From assembly GCA_022600345.1 (NCBI GenBank), contig JAHZKP010000011.1:1-34059 (forward strand): 34,059 nucleotides of DNA. Direction: 5' to 3'. This DNA comes from Alphaproteobacteria bacterium (GTDB lineage Bacteria; Pseudomonadota; Alphaproteobacteria; Rhizobiales; Hyphomicrobiaceae). The position numbers were made by a program, and so were the translations under genes. Positions 9,215 to 17,572 of this stretch are shown piece after piece (the first letter of the stretch is position 1; every line of letters starts with the position of its first letter). The notes under the pieces were generated by a model that was not told where the DNA came from, made no database searches, and was given only the letters and a program-made list of their open reading frames with translations.

Positions 9215-9691
9215 TTGGCTGACCGCAGCAGTGGGAGCAAAGCAACGCAATCCGGGTCCGGCGGGGATGCCGGTACCGGAGGCGCACAACGCCTGGACAA
9301 GTGGCTGTGGTATGCGCGCGTCACCAAGTCGCGATCACTGGCGGCGGCGTTGGTGGAACGAGGTCGTGTGCGAGTTAATAAGGTGCGGGTGCAAAAGCCC
9401 AGTCATTCGATCAAGCCGGGCGATGTGATCACGGCTTCAGTCGGCAAGGCGGTTCGGGTGTTAAAGGTGATCCTGCCGGGGACGCGGCGGGGACCTGCTC
9501 CCGAAGCACGGTTGCTGTATGAGGAATTGACGCCGGTCAATGACGCTGTTGGTGTTGGTTTTCAGACTAAGTCGGCCCCGGGCGAAAGTGGTGTGGTGCA
9601 GCCGCGGTTACCTGAACTAGAACTGAGTTCGGGGCGGCCCACAAAGAAAGAACGCCGCCAGATAATGAAGATCAAGGGGCGGGAGAATTAA
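9215..9691 (+). CDS. S4-domain RNA-binding protein (HslR/Hsp15-like)
   Basis: The 158-residue product contains an S4 RNA-binding domain: QRLDKWLWYARVTKSRSLA, then VERGRVRVN, then the KPSHSIKPGDVI strand. Hsp15 of E. coli, the best-known relative, binds stalled 50S subunits carrying nascent chains; a similar ribosome-linked role is inferred. The tail is basic (KKERRQIMKIKGREN). A Ser/Gly-rich N-terminal lead of about 25 residues precedes the domain. The start is TTG 9215, with AGAGG about 11 bases upstream; no ATG in frame precedes the domain. It follows the helicase gene by 65 bases, so the two RNA-related genes are probably cotranscribed. Confidence 0.85.
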   Translation: MADRSSGSKATQSGSGGDAGTGGAQRLDKWLWYARVTKSRSLAAALVERGRVRVNKVRVQKPSHSIKPGDVITASVGKAVRVLKVILPGTRRGPAPEARLLYEELTPVNDAVGVGFQTKSAPGESGVVQPRLPELELSSGRPTKKERRQIMKIKGREN

Positions 9692-9885
9692 AGTGCAAGT
9701 CCCGGAGTTTGGTTAGCTACGGCGAAGATTTTCTGCGGCATTGTCTTCGAGTTGCTTGAAAGTTGCCATCGCGCCCGGCACATATGCTGCCAGCGGCGCG
9801 GCCCCGTAATGATTCGGGCGAGGACGCAAAACTGGAAATGGATCGGGCCGTCAAGGGGTTCGAAAACCGGAGAACGAGAGTACGG

Positions 9886-10224
9886 ATGACCTACATCGTC
9901 AACGACAACTGCATCAAATGCAAATTTACAGACTGTGTCGAGGTGTGCCCCGTGGATTGCTTCTACGAGGGAGAAAATATGCTGGTCATCCATCCGGACG
10001 AATGTATCGACTGCGGCGTTTGTGAGCCTGAATGCCCCGTTGATGCGATCAAGCCGGACACGGAGCCGAATATTGAGAAGTGGCTCGAAGTTAACCGAGA
10101 CTTCGCAGACAAGTGGCCAAATATTACGCAGCAGAAAGAGCCGCCGGCCGACGCGGACAAGTATCGCGATGAAACCGGAAAATTTGACAAGTATTTCTCG
10201 GACAAGCCGGGTAGCGGAGACTAG
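9886..10224 (+). CDS. fdxA: Seven-iron ferredoxin FdxA
   Basis: The 112-residue product starts [17 protein letters not shown] and has two cysteine clusters: [18 protein letters not shown] and [16 protein letters not shown]. This is the 7Fe-8S ([3Fe-4S] plus [4Fe-4S]) ferredoxin of the Azotobacter FdI/FdxA type, with the usual long C-terminal extension. It is a soluble low-potential electron carrier; the physiological partners are not evident here. The ATG at 9886 is taken because the family starts exactly at MTYIV, although the frame is open from 9763. A 194-base gap upstream probably holds its own promoter, and a terminator follows at 10248. Confidence 0.96.
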   Translation: MTYIVNDNCIKCKFTDCVEVCPVDCFYEGENMLVIHPDECIDCGVCEPECPVDAIKPDTEPNIEKWLEVNRDFADKWPNITQQKEPPADADKYRDETGKFDKYFSDKPGSGD

Positions 10225-10247
10225 TAAAGGACTCTGCTAAAAGTTAT

Positions 10248-10272
10248 CTCCAGGCATCGGTCTGGAGTTTTT
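10248..10272 (+). terminator. Intrinsic terminator of fdxA
   Basis: A 6-bp perfect stem (CTCCAG with CTGGAG) encloses an 8-base loop and is followed by TTTTT. It sits 24 bases after the fdxA stop codon. Confidence 0.75.
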
Positions 10273-10558
10273 CTCCCGCTTAACGCAGTTTCATTGATTC
10301 TCCGCCTTGTAAATGCGAGTCTGAGAACACCTCTTCAATTTCTGTGAATAATGTGTTATGTTCGCAACTACTGGCGTAGCTGCTAACTACAAGCGATCCT
10401 GGGCGACAAAAATGGGGGTCCGTCGGTCTCAATTGAGGCGCGAGCGGGACAAATTTAAGCGCGACATGGCGTTTCCGCCGCAGGGGAGTATTTCGGACAG
10501 CATAGCCAACATTCAGGAGTGCGCGACCATTCGTTGCCCCCCATGGGGTTGTGCGTGG
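10273..10558. other. Region between fdxA and the carD leader structures
   Basis: No gene is recognised. A 75-codon open frame (10358-10585) has no resemblance to any protein I know. The region contains a CCCCATGGGG palindrome at 10539-10548. Together with the terminator-like structure at 10559-10614 it could encode a small RNA or a long leader that ends before carD. Confidence 0.4.
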
Positions 10559-10614
10559 CCGCCTCTGTCGATTCTCGCTGCTTGAGCTCAAGCCTCTGGT
10601 GGCGGGGTTTTTTT
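10559..10614 (+). terminator. Terminator-like structure ahead of carD
   Basis: CCGCC at 10559-10563 can pair with GGCGG at 10601-10605. Between them lies a perfect 14-base palindrome GCTTGAGCTCAAGC (10580-10593). Seven T follow at 10608-10614. The long T-run argues for transcription ending here, so RNA is made upstream of this point. Either an undescribed small RNA or an attenuated carD leader would fit. Confidence 0.5.
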
Positions 10615-10615
10615 G

Positions 10616-10666
10616 CGATGGTGCTTGGACCATCGTGCATTCACTCGAATGTAGACTGAGTGAATG
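10616..10666 (+). promoter_or_regulatory. Two adjacent perfect hairpins in the carD leader
   Basis: Hairpin one pairs CGATGGT (10616-10622) with ACCATCG (10629-10635) over a 6-base loop. Hairpin two pairs CATTCACTC (10638-10646) with GAGTGAATG (10658-10666) over an 11-base loop. Neither is followed by T, so they are not terminators. They lie immediately before the likely carD ribosome-binding site (about 10680-10687) and could control its translation or stability. Confidence 0.6.
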
Positions 10667-10695
10667 TGTGTGCGTGGGAAGAGGTGAGACTACAT

Positions 10696-12093
10696 ATGGC
10701 TCAGAAGAAAACAACCTCCGTTAAGGCAAAAGCCTCGACTGCAAAGGCTACCAGCCGCACTTCGGCAACGCGGACTGCTTCGGCGGCATCCGCAAAGTCG
10801 AGTGGGAGGGCTGCGACTACTGCCCGGTCCGGTAAAACAACCGCGAAGACCTCGGGTCGTGGAACCTCTCCTAAGAAACCCGTGACATCGAGGGCTTCTG
10901 CCGTCAAGGCCAAGCCGGCAGCGAAGGCAGCCAAATCAACAGCAAAAAAAGCCGCGACCGCAAAAGTCGCCAAGGCTGCTGGTGCGAAGACGGCGGCTAC
11001 AGCTTCCAAGCGGACCAAGGTTGCCGCGGCGAAATCGGCTTCGGTGGCTAAAAAATCGACCGCTCCCAAGAAGCCGGCGGCGGCGAAGGCAAAACCTGCG
11101 GCCAAGAAGGCTGCTGCTGCCAAGGTCGCGGCGACGAAATCCAAGGCTGCGCCGAAGGTTGCTGCCAAGAAGCCGGTGGCCGCAAAGGCTGCTGCTAAAA
11201 AGACGACACGGGCGTCTGCGACGAAGGCTGGTGCTGGTAAGGCAGCAGCGACGAAGGCCACCGCCGCCAAGCCGACGAAGGCTGCGAAAAAGGTAGCTGC
11301 AACCAAGACCGCAGCAAAGGGCCGAGGTTCGAAGGCGCGGGTTGCGTCGGCTGCCGTTGCGCCGCCGGCAAATGCAATTGTTGCGACGGGTGCGGCTGCC
11401 CGCGCGGTCGCTGCATCGATCGCCGAAGCAGCCGCTCGCAAGATCAGTTCGCCTATCAAGCCTGTGAAAACTCCGACGGCGGTCACTGAGAAAACCGATC
11501 CGTCGGCCGATGCGGCGAACAAGAAGGCCGTCTCGCAGCGGCACGGCTTCAAGACCAATGAGCATGTTGTTTATCCTGCCCATGGGGTTGGCCGGATCAT
11601 CGGTATCGAAGAGCAGGAAATCGCCGGAATGGCTCTGGAGCTGTTCGTGATCAACTTCGAGAAGGAAAAGCTGACGCTGCGGGTGCCGACAGGCAAGCTT
11701 GAGTCGGTTGGCCTGCGTAAGCTGGCGGAAGAGAAAGTTGTCGAGAAGGCGCTCGGCGTTCTCAAGGGCCGGGCGCGGGTGAAGCGGACCATGTGGAGCC
11801 GGCGGGCACAAGAGTATGTCGCGAAAATCAACTCGGGCGATATCATTGCAATTGCCGAGGTTGTGCGCGACTTGTACCGCTCGGAAGCCCAGCCCGAGCA
11901 GTCATATTCCGAGCGCCAGCTTTACGAAGACGCGCTTGACCGCATGGCACGCGAGGTGGCGGCGGTGCTGAAGCTTGATGAGAGCGGTTCAATCCAGCGG
12001 ATCACCGATGTCCTGTCCAAGAGCGCTCGCAGTCGGCGGGCAGCCGAGGAAGAGGCCAGCGAGAACGAAGGCGAGTCACCGCAGGCGGCTTGA
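10696..12093 (+). CDS. carD: CarD-family RNA polymerase-binding regulator with H1-like N-terminal extension
   Basis: The 465-residue protein has two unlike parts. Residues 1 to about 280 are almost wholly Lys, Ala, Thr, Ser, Pro and Val, in repeats such as AAKK, KPAAAKA and KKPVAAKAAAKK, like the tails of histone H1 and bacterial H1-like proteins; they should be unstructured and bind DNA without sequence specificity. Residues about 283-450 are a complete CarD/CdnL protein. The Tudor-like RNA-polymerase-interaction domain starts at FKTNEHVVYPAHGVGRI, followed by the helical DNA-binding part with RARVKRTMWSRRAQEY. CarD binds the polymerase beta subunit and stabilises open promoter complexes. 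ATG 10696 is preceded by AGAGGTGAG; an in-frame GTG at 10660 lies inside a hairpin and is less likely. Family members are usually about 160-200 residues, so this extension is exceptional. Confidence 0.93.
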   Translation: MAQKKTTSVKAKASTAKATSRTSATRTASAASAKSSGRAATTARSGKTTAKTSGRGTSPKKPVTSRASAVKAKPAAKAAKSTAKKAATAKVAKAAGAKTAATASKRTKVAAAKSASVAKKSTAPKKPAAAKAKPAAKKAAAAKVAATKSKAAPKVAAKKPVAAKAAAKKTTRASATKAGAGKAAATKATAAKPTKAAKKVAATKTAAKGRGSKARVASAAVAPPANAIVATGAAARAVAASIAEAAARKISSPIKPVKTPTAVTEKTDPSADAANKKAVSQRHGFKTNEHVVYPAHGVGRIIGIEEQEIAGMALELFVINFEKEKLTLRVPTGKLESVGLRKLAEEKVVEKALGVLKGRARVKRTMWSRRAQEYVAKINSGDIIAIAEVVRDLYRSEAQPEQSYSERQLYEDALDRMAREVAAVLKLDESGSIQRITDVLSKSARSRRAAEEEASENEGESPQAA

Positions 12094-12146
12094 TCGGGAC
12101 CATCGTGTCGGGCCGCAGAAAAAAGGCTTCACAGCTAGATTAAGAG

Positions 12147-12178
12147 GAGCCGGTGGCATTTGCTGCCGGCTCTTTTTT
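12147..12178 (+). terminator. Intrinsic terminator of carD
   Basis: The stem pairs GAGCCGG (12147-12153) with CCGGCTC (12166-12172), and it can extend inward through two G-U pairs. A run of T from 12172 to 12178 follows. Confidence 0.92.
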
Positions 12179-12184
12179 GGTGGC

Positions 12185-12209
12185 CCAACACTCGGTAAAC
12201 CGGTGTTGG
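12185..12209. repeat. Short inverted repeat after the carD terminator
   Basis: CCAACAC (12185-12191) pairs with GTGTTGG (12203-12209), with a further CGG/CCG pairing inside and a TAAA loop. There is no T-run, so it is not an obvious terminator. Nothing else is recognised between here and 12336. Confidence 0.6.
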
Positions 12210-12336
12210 CGCTCGGTGACGAAATGCGGTTTCTCTTGCAGTTCTAACTCAGACAACCTGCTAGAAATGTTCGTCATCCTGTTGTTCGAACGGGAGCCAT
12301 GCAAGCCTCAGCGAGCCGTCATCAGCCATCCGTGAG

Positions 12337-12360
12337 GCCACGCGCTCCGGTGGCTCTTTT
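12337..12360 (+). terminator. Second terminator-like hairpin downstream of carD
   Basis: GCCAC (12337-12341) pairs with GTGGC (12350-12354), followed by TCTTTT. It may back up the carD terminator and protect the convergent gene that ends at 12460. Confidence 0.45.
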
Positions 12361-12459
12361 AACCCAATTCACTGCTCGAAACGGATCGGTTATACGGGGG
12401 GCTCACGAAGCGGAATGACGGAAGTGGGTGAGGTGGGGGCCATTGTTACCGGTTGCGGG

Positions 12460-13434
12460 CTATTCAATCCACTCGATCTGTTGCGGGTTGTCGATTGCGA
12501 TCAGTGGGCCGCCGCGCAATTCGACCCAGCCGCGAATTCGGACCTTGTCGCCTTTCCCAGGCAACCTGTTGAGTCTCGTTGGCGGTTGTTGGGGATTTTC
12601 CAAGGCTGATTGTTCTGGGTCGGGTTTTGGATGCAGACGGCGGGGAATGAGCGCGGTGAAGTCATTCTTCCAGTGCCGGCCGAAATTAAGGTAGGTTCGC
12701 CCCTTCGATTTCGAAGCCCGCCGGATGGTGCCTTCGACGATGGCGAAGCGGCTTTGGAATTCGGCAATGTGGCCGGCCTTAAGGGCGTCCAAGACCTGAA
12801 ATGTCGAATTTGCCCAATGGCCGCGCTTGTCGCGGCGGGCGGACTCTTCCAGTTCGAGGAGTTGGGCAGTGCAAGGGTCGGGGGTTGGTGATGGGGCGAT
12901 GCGTGCCAGTCCACTGGAAATGAGTTCGGCTTGCAGCCAGATGCCGCGCTTGTCGCGCTGTTCAGGCGCGCTGCCGATGACCGCATGGCCGAGCAGTCGG
13001 GCGTAGCGGTCGGTGCGTCGGGGAGTGTTTGCAGCGGTGTAAATGACAACAGTTCGACTGGCTGCGATGGAGTTCAGGTGTTCGATCGCTGCTTCGTCGC
13101 TGAGGCTTGCTGCAAGTGTGCCCAGGCTTAATTCGCGGCCATCGGCAAGCCGCAAGGTTTCGGCATCGGAGACGCTGGAGATTGCGATTGCCGGTCCGGG
13201 CTGTAGGCCGCATTCGGCAAGCTGGCGTTCGGGGTTATTGGTGACTTGGCCGTGAGCCAGGCGGGCACCTTGGTTGGTTGGGTCAACCTGGCTTGTGGAC
13301 TGCGAAGTTGGGCCAGGTTGGGCATTGAGGACCGGCGGGCAGGCGAGCGCCATCGCCATTGCGGCGATGACGCCAACCGATAAGGATTTCCCAAAGCCCA
13401 CGCTGCCCCATGCATCAAACGAAGTAGATGTCAC
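12460..13434 (-). CDS. Exported SNase-like (thermonuclease-fold) protein, catalytic residues apparently lost
   Basis: The product has a hydrophobic signal segment (about residues 18-36) and then a staphylococcal-nuclease-like OB fold. Recognisable parts are DAETLRLADGRELSL, then TDRYARLLGHAV, then ISSGLARIAP, and ESARRDKRGHWA. In active SNase proteins the stretch after the second strand reads RLxGIDxPE; here it reads ELSLGTLAAS, so the equivalents of Arg35 and Glu43 are missing, while the Arg of the DRYxR segment remains. A second OB-like module follows (VEGTIRRASKSKGRTYLNFG to the end), as in other alphaproteobacterial members. A structural or binding role is more likely than nuclease activity. 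GTG 13434 overlaps the end of the RTX gene by 20 bases; GTG 13401 is an equally possible start. Confidence 0.75.
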   Translation of the reverse strand: MTSTSFDAWGSVGFGKSLSVGVIAAMAMALACPPVLNAQPGPTSQSTSQVDPTNQGARLAHGQVTNNPERQLAECGLQPGPAIAISSVSDAETLRLADGRELSLGTLAASLSDEAAIEHLNSIAASRTVVIYTAANTPRRTDRYARLLGHAVIGSAPEQRDKRGIWLQAELISSGLARIAPSPTPDPCTAQLLELEESARRDKRGHWANSTFQVLDALKAGHIAEFQSRFAIVEGTIRRASKSKGRTYLNFGRHWKNDFTALIPRRLHPKPDPEQSALENPQQPPTRLNRLPGKGDKVRIRGWVELRGGPLIAIDNPQQIEWIE

Positions 13435-16400
13435 CAGAGTGCAGCTCCGATGCGGCGACGCCGGTGAGCCTTACGCTGGTATCGTCATCGAATGTCAGAA
13501 GTGTATCGTCGCCGATTTCGGTTGCAAGGCTCAGGAGGTCGGATAGGTCGGTCAGTGCGAAGGCCGATACGTCGAGTTTGTCGGTGCCCGAAGTTCCTGC
13601 CGCGAAATCAATGATAATGTCGTGGCCGTTGCCTTGCGTAACCACGAAAACGTCGGCACCGTCGCCGCCGGTCAGGATGTCGTCGCCCAAGCCGCCATCA
13701 AGTGTGTCTGAGCCTGTGCCGCCGGAAAGGACGTCGGAGCCAGCACCGCCGCTCAGGCTGTCATTGCCCGCATCGCCACGCAGTTGGTCGTTGCCCTCGC
13801 CGCCTTCGATGGTGTCATTGCCGCCACCGCCGGTGATTAGGTCGTTGCCGCCGTCGCCCTTAAGCAGGTCATATCCGGCTTCGCCCTGGAGTTCGTCGTC
13901 GCCTTCTCCGCCTTCGATGGTGTCGTCGCCATCGCCGCCGAAGGCGAGGTCGGCTCCGTCCTCACCGTAGATGAAGTCGCCGCTCTTGCCGCCGAACAGG
14001 AAGTCGAGGCCGTCACCGCCGTAGAGTTCGTCAACACCCGATTCACCGTAAAGGGTGTCGTTGCCGGCATCGCCGTAAAGGTCGTCGCCGTTGTTGCCGC
14101 CCCACAGTGTATCATCGCCGTCGCCGCCCTGGAGGACGTCGTTGCTGTTGCCGCCCTCGATCGTGTCGTTACCGGCCGCGCCGTCGATGTCGTCGCCGCC
14201 GTCGCCGCCAAAGATGTGATCCCAGCCGGCGGTTCCGGTGATGGTGTCGTTGTTGCCGGTGCCGTTGATGATGTTGATCGCGTGAACCGTGATGTCGACG
14301 GATGCGGTTGCACTTTCCGCGTCGGGGTCCTCAGTTGTGTACTCAAAGGAAGCCGCGCCCAGGAAACCTGCGTCGGGAGTGAATGTAACCGTGGCGTCGG
14401 GGTTGAGGATCGCGGTGCCGCCAACTGCGTTGGCGACCGCGGTGATGGTCAGCGTGTCGCCGTCGTCATCGAAATCGTTTGCCAGCAACTCCCATTCGGC
14501 GATGGTGACGGGGGTGGCTTCGGCGCTGTCGAAGGGGCCATCGTCGATGGCAACGGGCGCGACGTTTTCCGGGAGCACGAGGATTTCGGCTTCGGCGGTC
14601 GATGTGGCGCCGGATGGGTCGGCAACCGTATAGCTGAACGTGACGATGTCCTCTGTCCCTGCGGGAACGACAAGATGGATGTCGCCGGAAGCTAGCAGTG
14701 TGGCGGTGCCCAGTGAGGGGGAGGAGACGCCCGTGATGACCAGTTGGTCGCCGTCGAAGTCGCTGTCGTTTTCCAAAAGGGCCAAAGAGGGAATAACGGT
14801 GTCGTGGCCGCGCAGTCCCAGACCGGTGTCGTTGACTGCCTGCGGGGCAGCGTTGGCGGCGGCAGTGGCTGCGAGTGTGTCAATGTCAGAGCGGGTTAGC
14901 GTCGCGTCGAAGTCGAAGCTGATGGCATCGATGCCGACGCCGGGGGCGGTGAAATAGTCTTCCACCGTGATGCGTGAACCGCCAGCCAGCAAGAGATGCA
15001 GGTCGTCGGCGTTGGATTGATGGCGTAGGAGGGTGACATCAGCGGCGGAGTAGCCGGAAAGGTAGAGCGTATCGGTTTCGCTGCCCGGACCGGTGTCGGA
15101 AATGACATCGTCGCCCTGGCCAGCGGTATAGAAGTAGGTGTCGCTGCCATCACCGCCAATGAGGGTGTCGTTGCCCGCACCGCCCAACAGTGAATCATCT
15201 CCGTTGCCGCCGTCGAGCGTGTTATCTGCGTCGTTGCCCAGAAGGATATTGCTCAAGGCGTTGCCCGTACCAGATATGGCGTCGTCTGTGAGGGTCAGGT
15301 TCTCGACGTGGGCCGACAGCGTGAAGTCGACCGACGAGATTGCGGTGTCGGTGCCCTGGCCGGCGGCCTCGATGACGACATCGCTGGTGCTGTCGACGAC
15401 GTACCGGTCGTTGCCGCCGCCGCCTGACAGGACGTCGTCGCCAGCGCCACCATCGAGGATGTCATTGCCATCGTTGCCGTTGACGGTGTCGTTGCCCTCG
15501 CCGGCGTTGACCTGATGGGCCTGGGCATTCGCGACCGTGATGATATCGTCGCCAGGTGTTCCGTCGGATATCTGTGGCTCTGGGGCGTTCTCCTGGTCGG
15601 TGTGGTTGGGACTGGAGGACGGCGCGTTGGGACGCGGGTCGAGGCCGTTGGTGAGATTTCCAGAGTTCGTGATCAAATTAACAGCGTTATCGAAATTGGC
15701 GTAGCTGACAGCAGCCGTTCCCGTCGAAAGGGTGATTGTGGTCGGTGCACCGTAGTCGTGGAATTCGATGCCCAGGTCGCCTGGCTGATAATCCTTGACG
15801 CGGATGATCGTTTCGGTGTCGTCGAGAATATTGATGCGGGTTTCGAAGTACTCGATCTGACCGGTGTCGTTGTTGATCACGGGCACATCGAAGGTGTCGC
15901 CTTGATAAAGGGAAACGACGAGATCGTCGCTGTCGACGGCAAATTCAATCGAGCCTGCGAAATTCAAAACGCCTTGCGTTTCATCGGTGCCATAAAAGAT
16001 CTGGTCTTCCAGGCGCCATTCGAAGCGGTGGACATAGCCGTTGTCACGCATGTCGGCATACGAACCAAGCGCACCCAGGACAGGCAGGAGCGTGGATCCG
16101 TCATAGCCTTGCTGGGACTGGTTGAAGAAGTTGTAGGGCACGAATAGCCGGTCGGCCGGGTCGGCTTCGTCGATGATGAATTCAACCGTGCCGATGCTGC
16201 CGGGCATGCCGGTCATGGTCGACAGGATAAACGTATCGGCTCCGGCACCACCAATTGCGAACGTCGAGCCGCCGGAAGATACCAGCGTGTCGTCGCCAGC
16301 CCCGCCCTCGATCCGCGCCGTATTTCCATCCGACGTCGGGCCCGAACCGCCGGCGGCAAGCCGGGCGTCGACGAGATCATCGCCAAGGCCGCCCTCGGCA

Positions 16401-17572
16401 CCTCTCATGTTGGCGTTGAGGTAGATCTGGTCGTCTCCCCCTGAGCCGATGACCCATTCAACGTCCTCGATCCAGAAGCCTTTTTCGTCGGCTTCATCGG
16501 CCTGAACGAACAGTGCATCGGTGCCGGCGGCGTTAATCAGCAAGGAACCGTTCTGGATGCCTGAGAAATCGAAAACGTCGCCTTTTTCATCGCCCGGCGT
16601 TGCTGAGTTCTCCGCGCCCAGCAGGAAGTCGATGCCCTGCTGGATGAGTTCGACGCCCGGGCCGGTGCGGATAAAATCGTTGCCAGCGCGCCATTCCAGC
16701 CGCTCGATCGACAGCAGCCAGTCTTCCGTGCCGCCGCGGTCGACAACGTAGCGGGCATTGAAATGTGGGATGTGTGGGTTTGAGGGAAGGCGGACCGTGA
16801 CAACGCCGACGTTGTCGTAAACGATGGTATCCAGGCCGTCAGCTTCATACTGAAGGTTCCTCTGGCCGCCGTGGTAAATGTTGTGGCCTGCCGACCAGTT
16901 GAACGTGTCGTTGCCCGCCCCGCCGTAAAAGCGTTCGGTTTGGGCGGTGTCGTTGGTGCCGTGAAAGGTATCCTCGCCCTTGCCGCCAAACAGGTTGGTA
17001 AAGCCGGCCTCGATGCGCATTTCGTCGTCTGATGGTGTGCCCAGTAATGTGTGGCGGCCGGGCGAATAGCGCATCGCGAAGGGAAGGCTGCCCTCAAGAC
17101 TGGCGCCGGCATAGTGGAGAAGAGAGGCTATCAGTGAGGTTGAGTTCAACGACACATTGGCGGAGGCGGGCAGCGAGATGGCGGTGTAGGGGAAGGCCTC
17201 CTGGTGGATCTGAGTGGCATAGTTGGAGATTGTCGCCCAGGCGGCCTCGGCGTTTTGCAGCGGCGTGACGCGGCTGCCGCGCGATTGTGGCGTGCCGATT
17301 GTGTCGAGGAGTTCCTGCTCGGTTGGAAGTCTGATCCCGTCTTCATCGTCAACGAGATTGAGGTGGCCAAGGGTTCGCATGCCGTTGGCGCCGAACACGT
17401 CGAGTACGGTTCCAGGGGTGCCACTGATGTTGGCCTGGGCGCCTTCGATGGCAAACCAATGGAGTTGATCGACATTCGGGGCGGGTTCGTAGGTCAGCAA
17501 TAAATGATCAAATCCGAATAGTCCGAGATTCCAAGTCTGTAGTGGAACCCATTCAACCCTGACGCGTGGCAT
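13415..17572 (-). CDS. Large RTX (hemolysin-type Ca-binding repeat) secreted protein
   Basis: The 1385-residue acidic protein has no signal peptide and carries many nonapeptide repeats of the GGxGxDxL type. They lie near residues 175-240 and 360-450 (sparse), 670-820 and 1105-1310 (dense). Residues about 905-1095 form two Ig/cadherin-like modules, each with the NDxDxDGDxLxI pattern. The last 50 residues (DVSAFALTDLSDLLSL to the end, SGDIYFV) look like the C-terminal secretion signal of type I secretion substrates. Repeats of this kind bind calcium and fold after export. The N-terminal 170 residues contain FDHLLLTYE and SLNSTSLIASLLHYAGA, a pattern I associate with other RTX proteins but cannot name. 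An adhesin or surface role is inferred. No secretion genes (ABC exporter, membrane fusion protein) lie in the window. Confidence 0.9.
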   Translation of the reverse strand: MPRVRVEWVPLQTWNLGLFGFDHLLLTYEPAPNVDQLHWFAIEGAQANISGTPGTVLDVFGANGMRTLGHLNLVDDEDGIRLPTEQELLDTIGTPQSRGSRVTPLQNAEAAWATISNYATQIHQEAFPYTAISLPASANVSLNSTSLIASLLHYAGASLEGSLPFAMRYSPGRHTLLGTPSDDEMRIEAGFTNLFGGKGEDTFHGTNDTAQTERFYGGAGNDTFNWSAGHNIYHGGQRNLQYEADGLDTIVYDNVGVVTVRLPSNPHIPHFNARYVVDRGGTEDWLLSIERLEWRAGNDFIRTGPGVELIQQGIDFLLGAENSATPGDEKGDVFDFSGIQNGSLLINAAGTDALFVQADEADEKGFWIEDVEWVIGSGGDDQIYLNANMRGAEGGLGDDLVDARLAAGGSGPTSDGNTARIEGGAGDDTLVSSGGSTFAIGGAGADTFILSTMTGMPGSIGTVEFIIDEADPADRLFVPYNFFNQSQQGYDGSTLLPVLGALGSYADMRDNGYVHRFEWRLEDQIFYGTDETQGVLNFAGSIEFAVDSDDLVVSLYQGDTFDVPVINNDTGQIEYFETRINILDDTETIIRVKDYQPGDLGIEFHDYGAPTTITLSTGTAAVSYANFDNAVNLITNSGNLTNGLDPRPNAPSSSPNHTDQENAPEPQISDGTPGDDIITVANAQAHQVNAGEGNDTVNGNDGNDILDGGAGDDVLSGGGGNDRYVVDSTSDVVIEAAGQGTDTAISSVDFTLSAHVENLTLTDDAISGTGNALSNILLGNDADNTLDGGNGDDSLLGGAGNDTLIGGDGSDTYFYTAGQGDDVISDTGPGSETDTLYLSGYSAADVTLLRHQSNADDLHLLLAGGSRITVEDYFTAPGVGIDAISFDFDATLTRSDIDTLAATAAANAAPQAVNDTGLGLRGHDTVIPSLALLENDSDFDGDQLVITGVSSPSLGTATLLASGDIHLVVPAGTEDIVTFSYTVADPSGATSTAEAEILVLPENVAPVAIDDGPFDSAEATPVTIAEWELLANDFDDDGDTLTITAVANAVGGTAILNPDATVTFTPDAGFLGAASFEYTTEDPDAESATASVDITVHAINIINGTGNNDTITGTAGWDHIFGGDGGDDIDGAAGNDTIEGGNSNDVLQGGDGDDTLWGGNNGDDLYGDAGNDTLYGESGVDELYGGDGLDFLFGGKSGDFIYGEDGADLAFGGDGDDTIEGGEGDDELQGEAGYDLLKGDGGNDLITGGGGNDTIEGGEGNDQLRGDAGNDSLSGGAGSDVLSGGTGSDTLDGGLGDDILTGGDGADVFVVTQGNGHDIIIDFAAGTSGTDKLDVSAFALTDLSDLLSLATEIGDDTLLTFDDDTSVRLTGVAASELHSGDIYFV

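Noticed and set aside
10660-10695. Earlier in-frame GTG start for carD at 10660
   Set aside because: It lies inside the right arm of a hairpin and lacks a ribosome-binding site; ATG 10696 has both correct spacing and AGAGGTGAG.
10701-11558. 285-codon minus-strand frame antisense to the carD extension
   Set aside because: It is the mirror of the Lys/Ala-rich codons (giving Ala/Phe/Val-rich sequence), with no ribosome-binding site and no known domain.
12270-12300. GTTCGAAC resembling a tRNA T-loop
   Set aside because: No T-stem, anticodon arm or acceptor stem can be built around it.
13640-14260. Regular repeats that might be taken for a CRISPR array or minisatellite
   Set aside because: They are the DNA of the Ca-binding GGxGxDxL repeats on the minus strand; unit lengths follow codons and there are no spacers.
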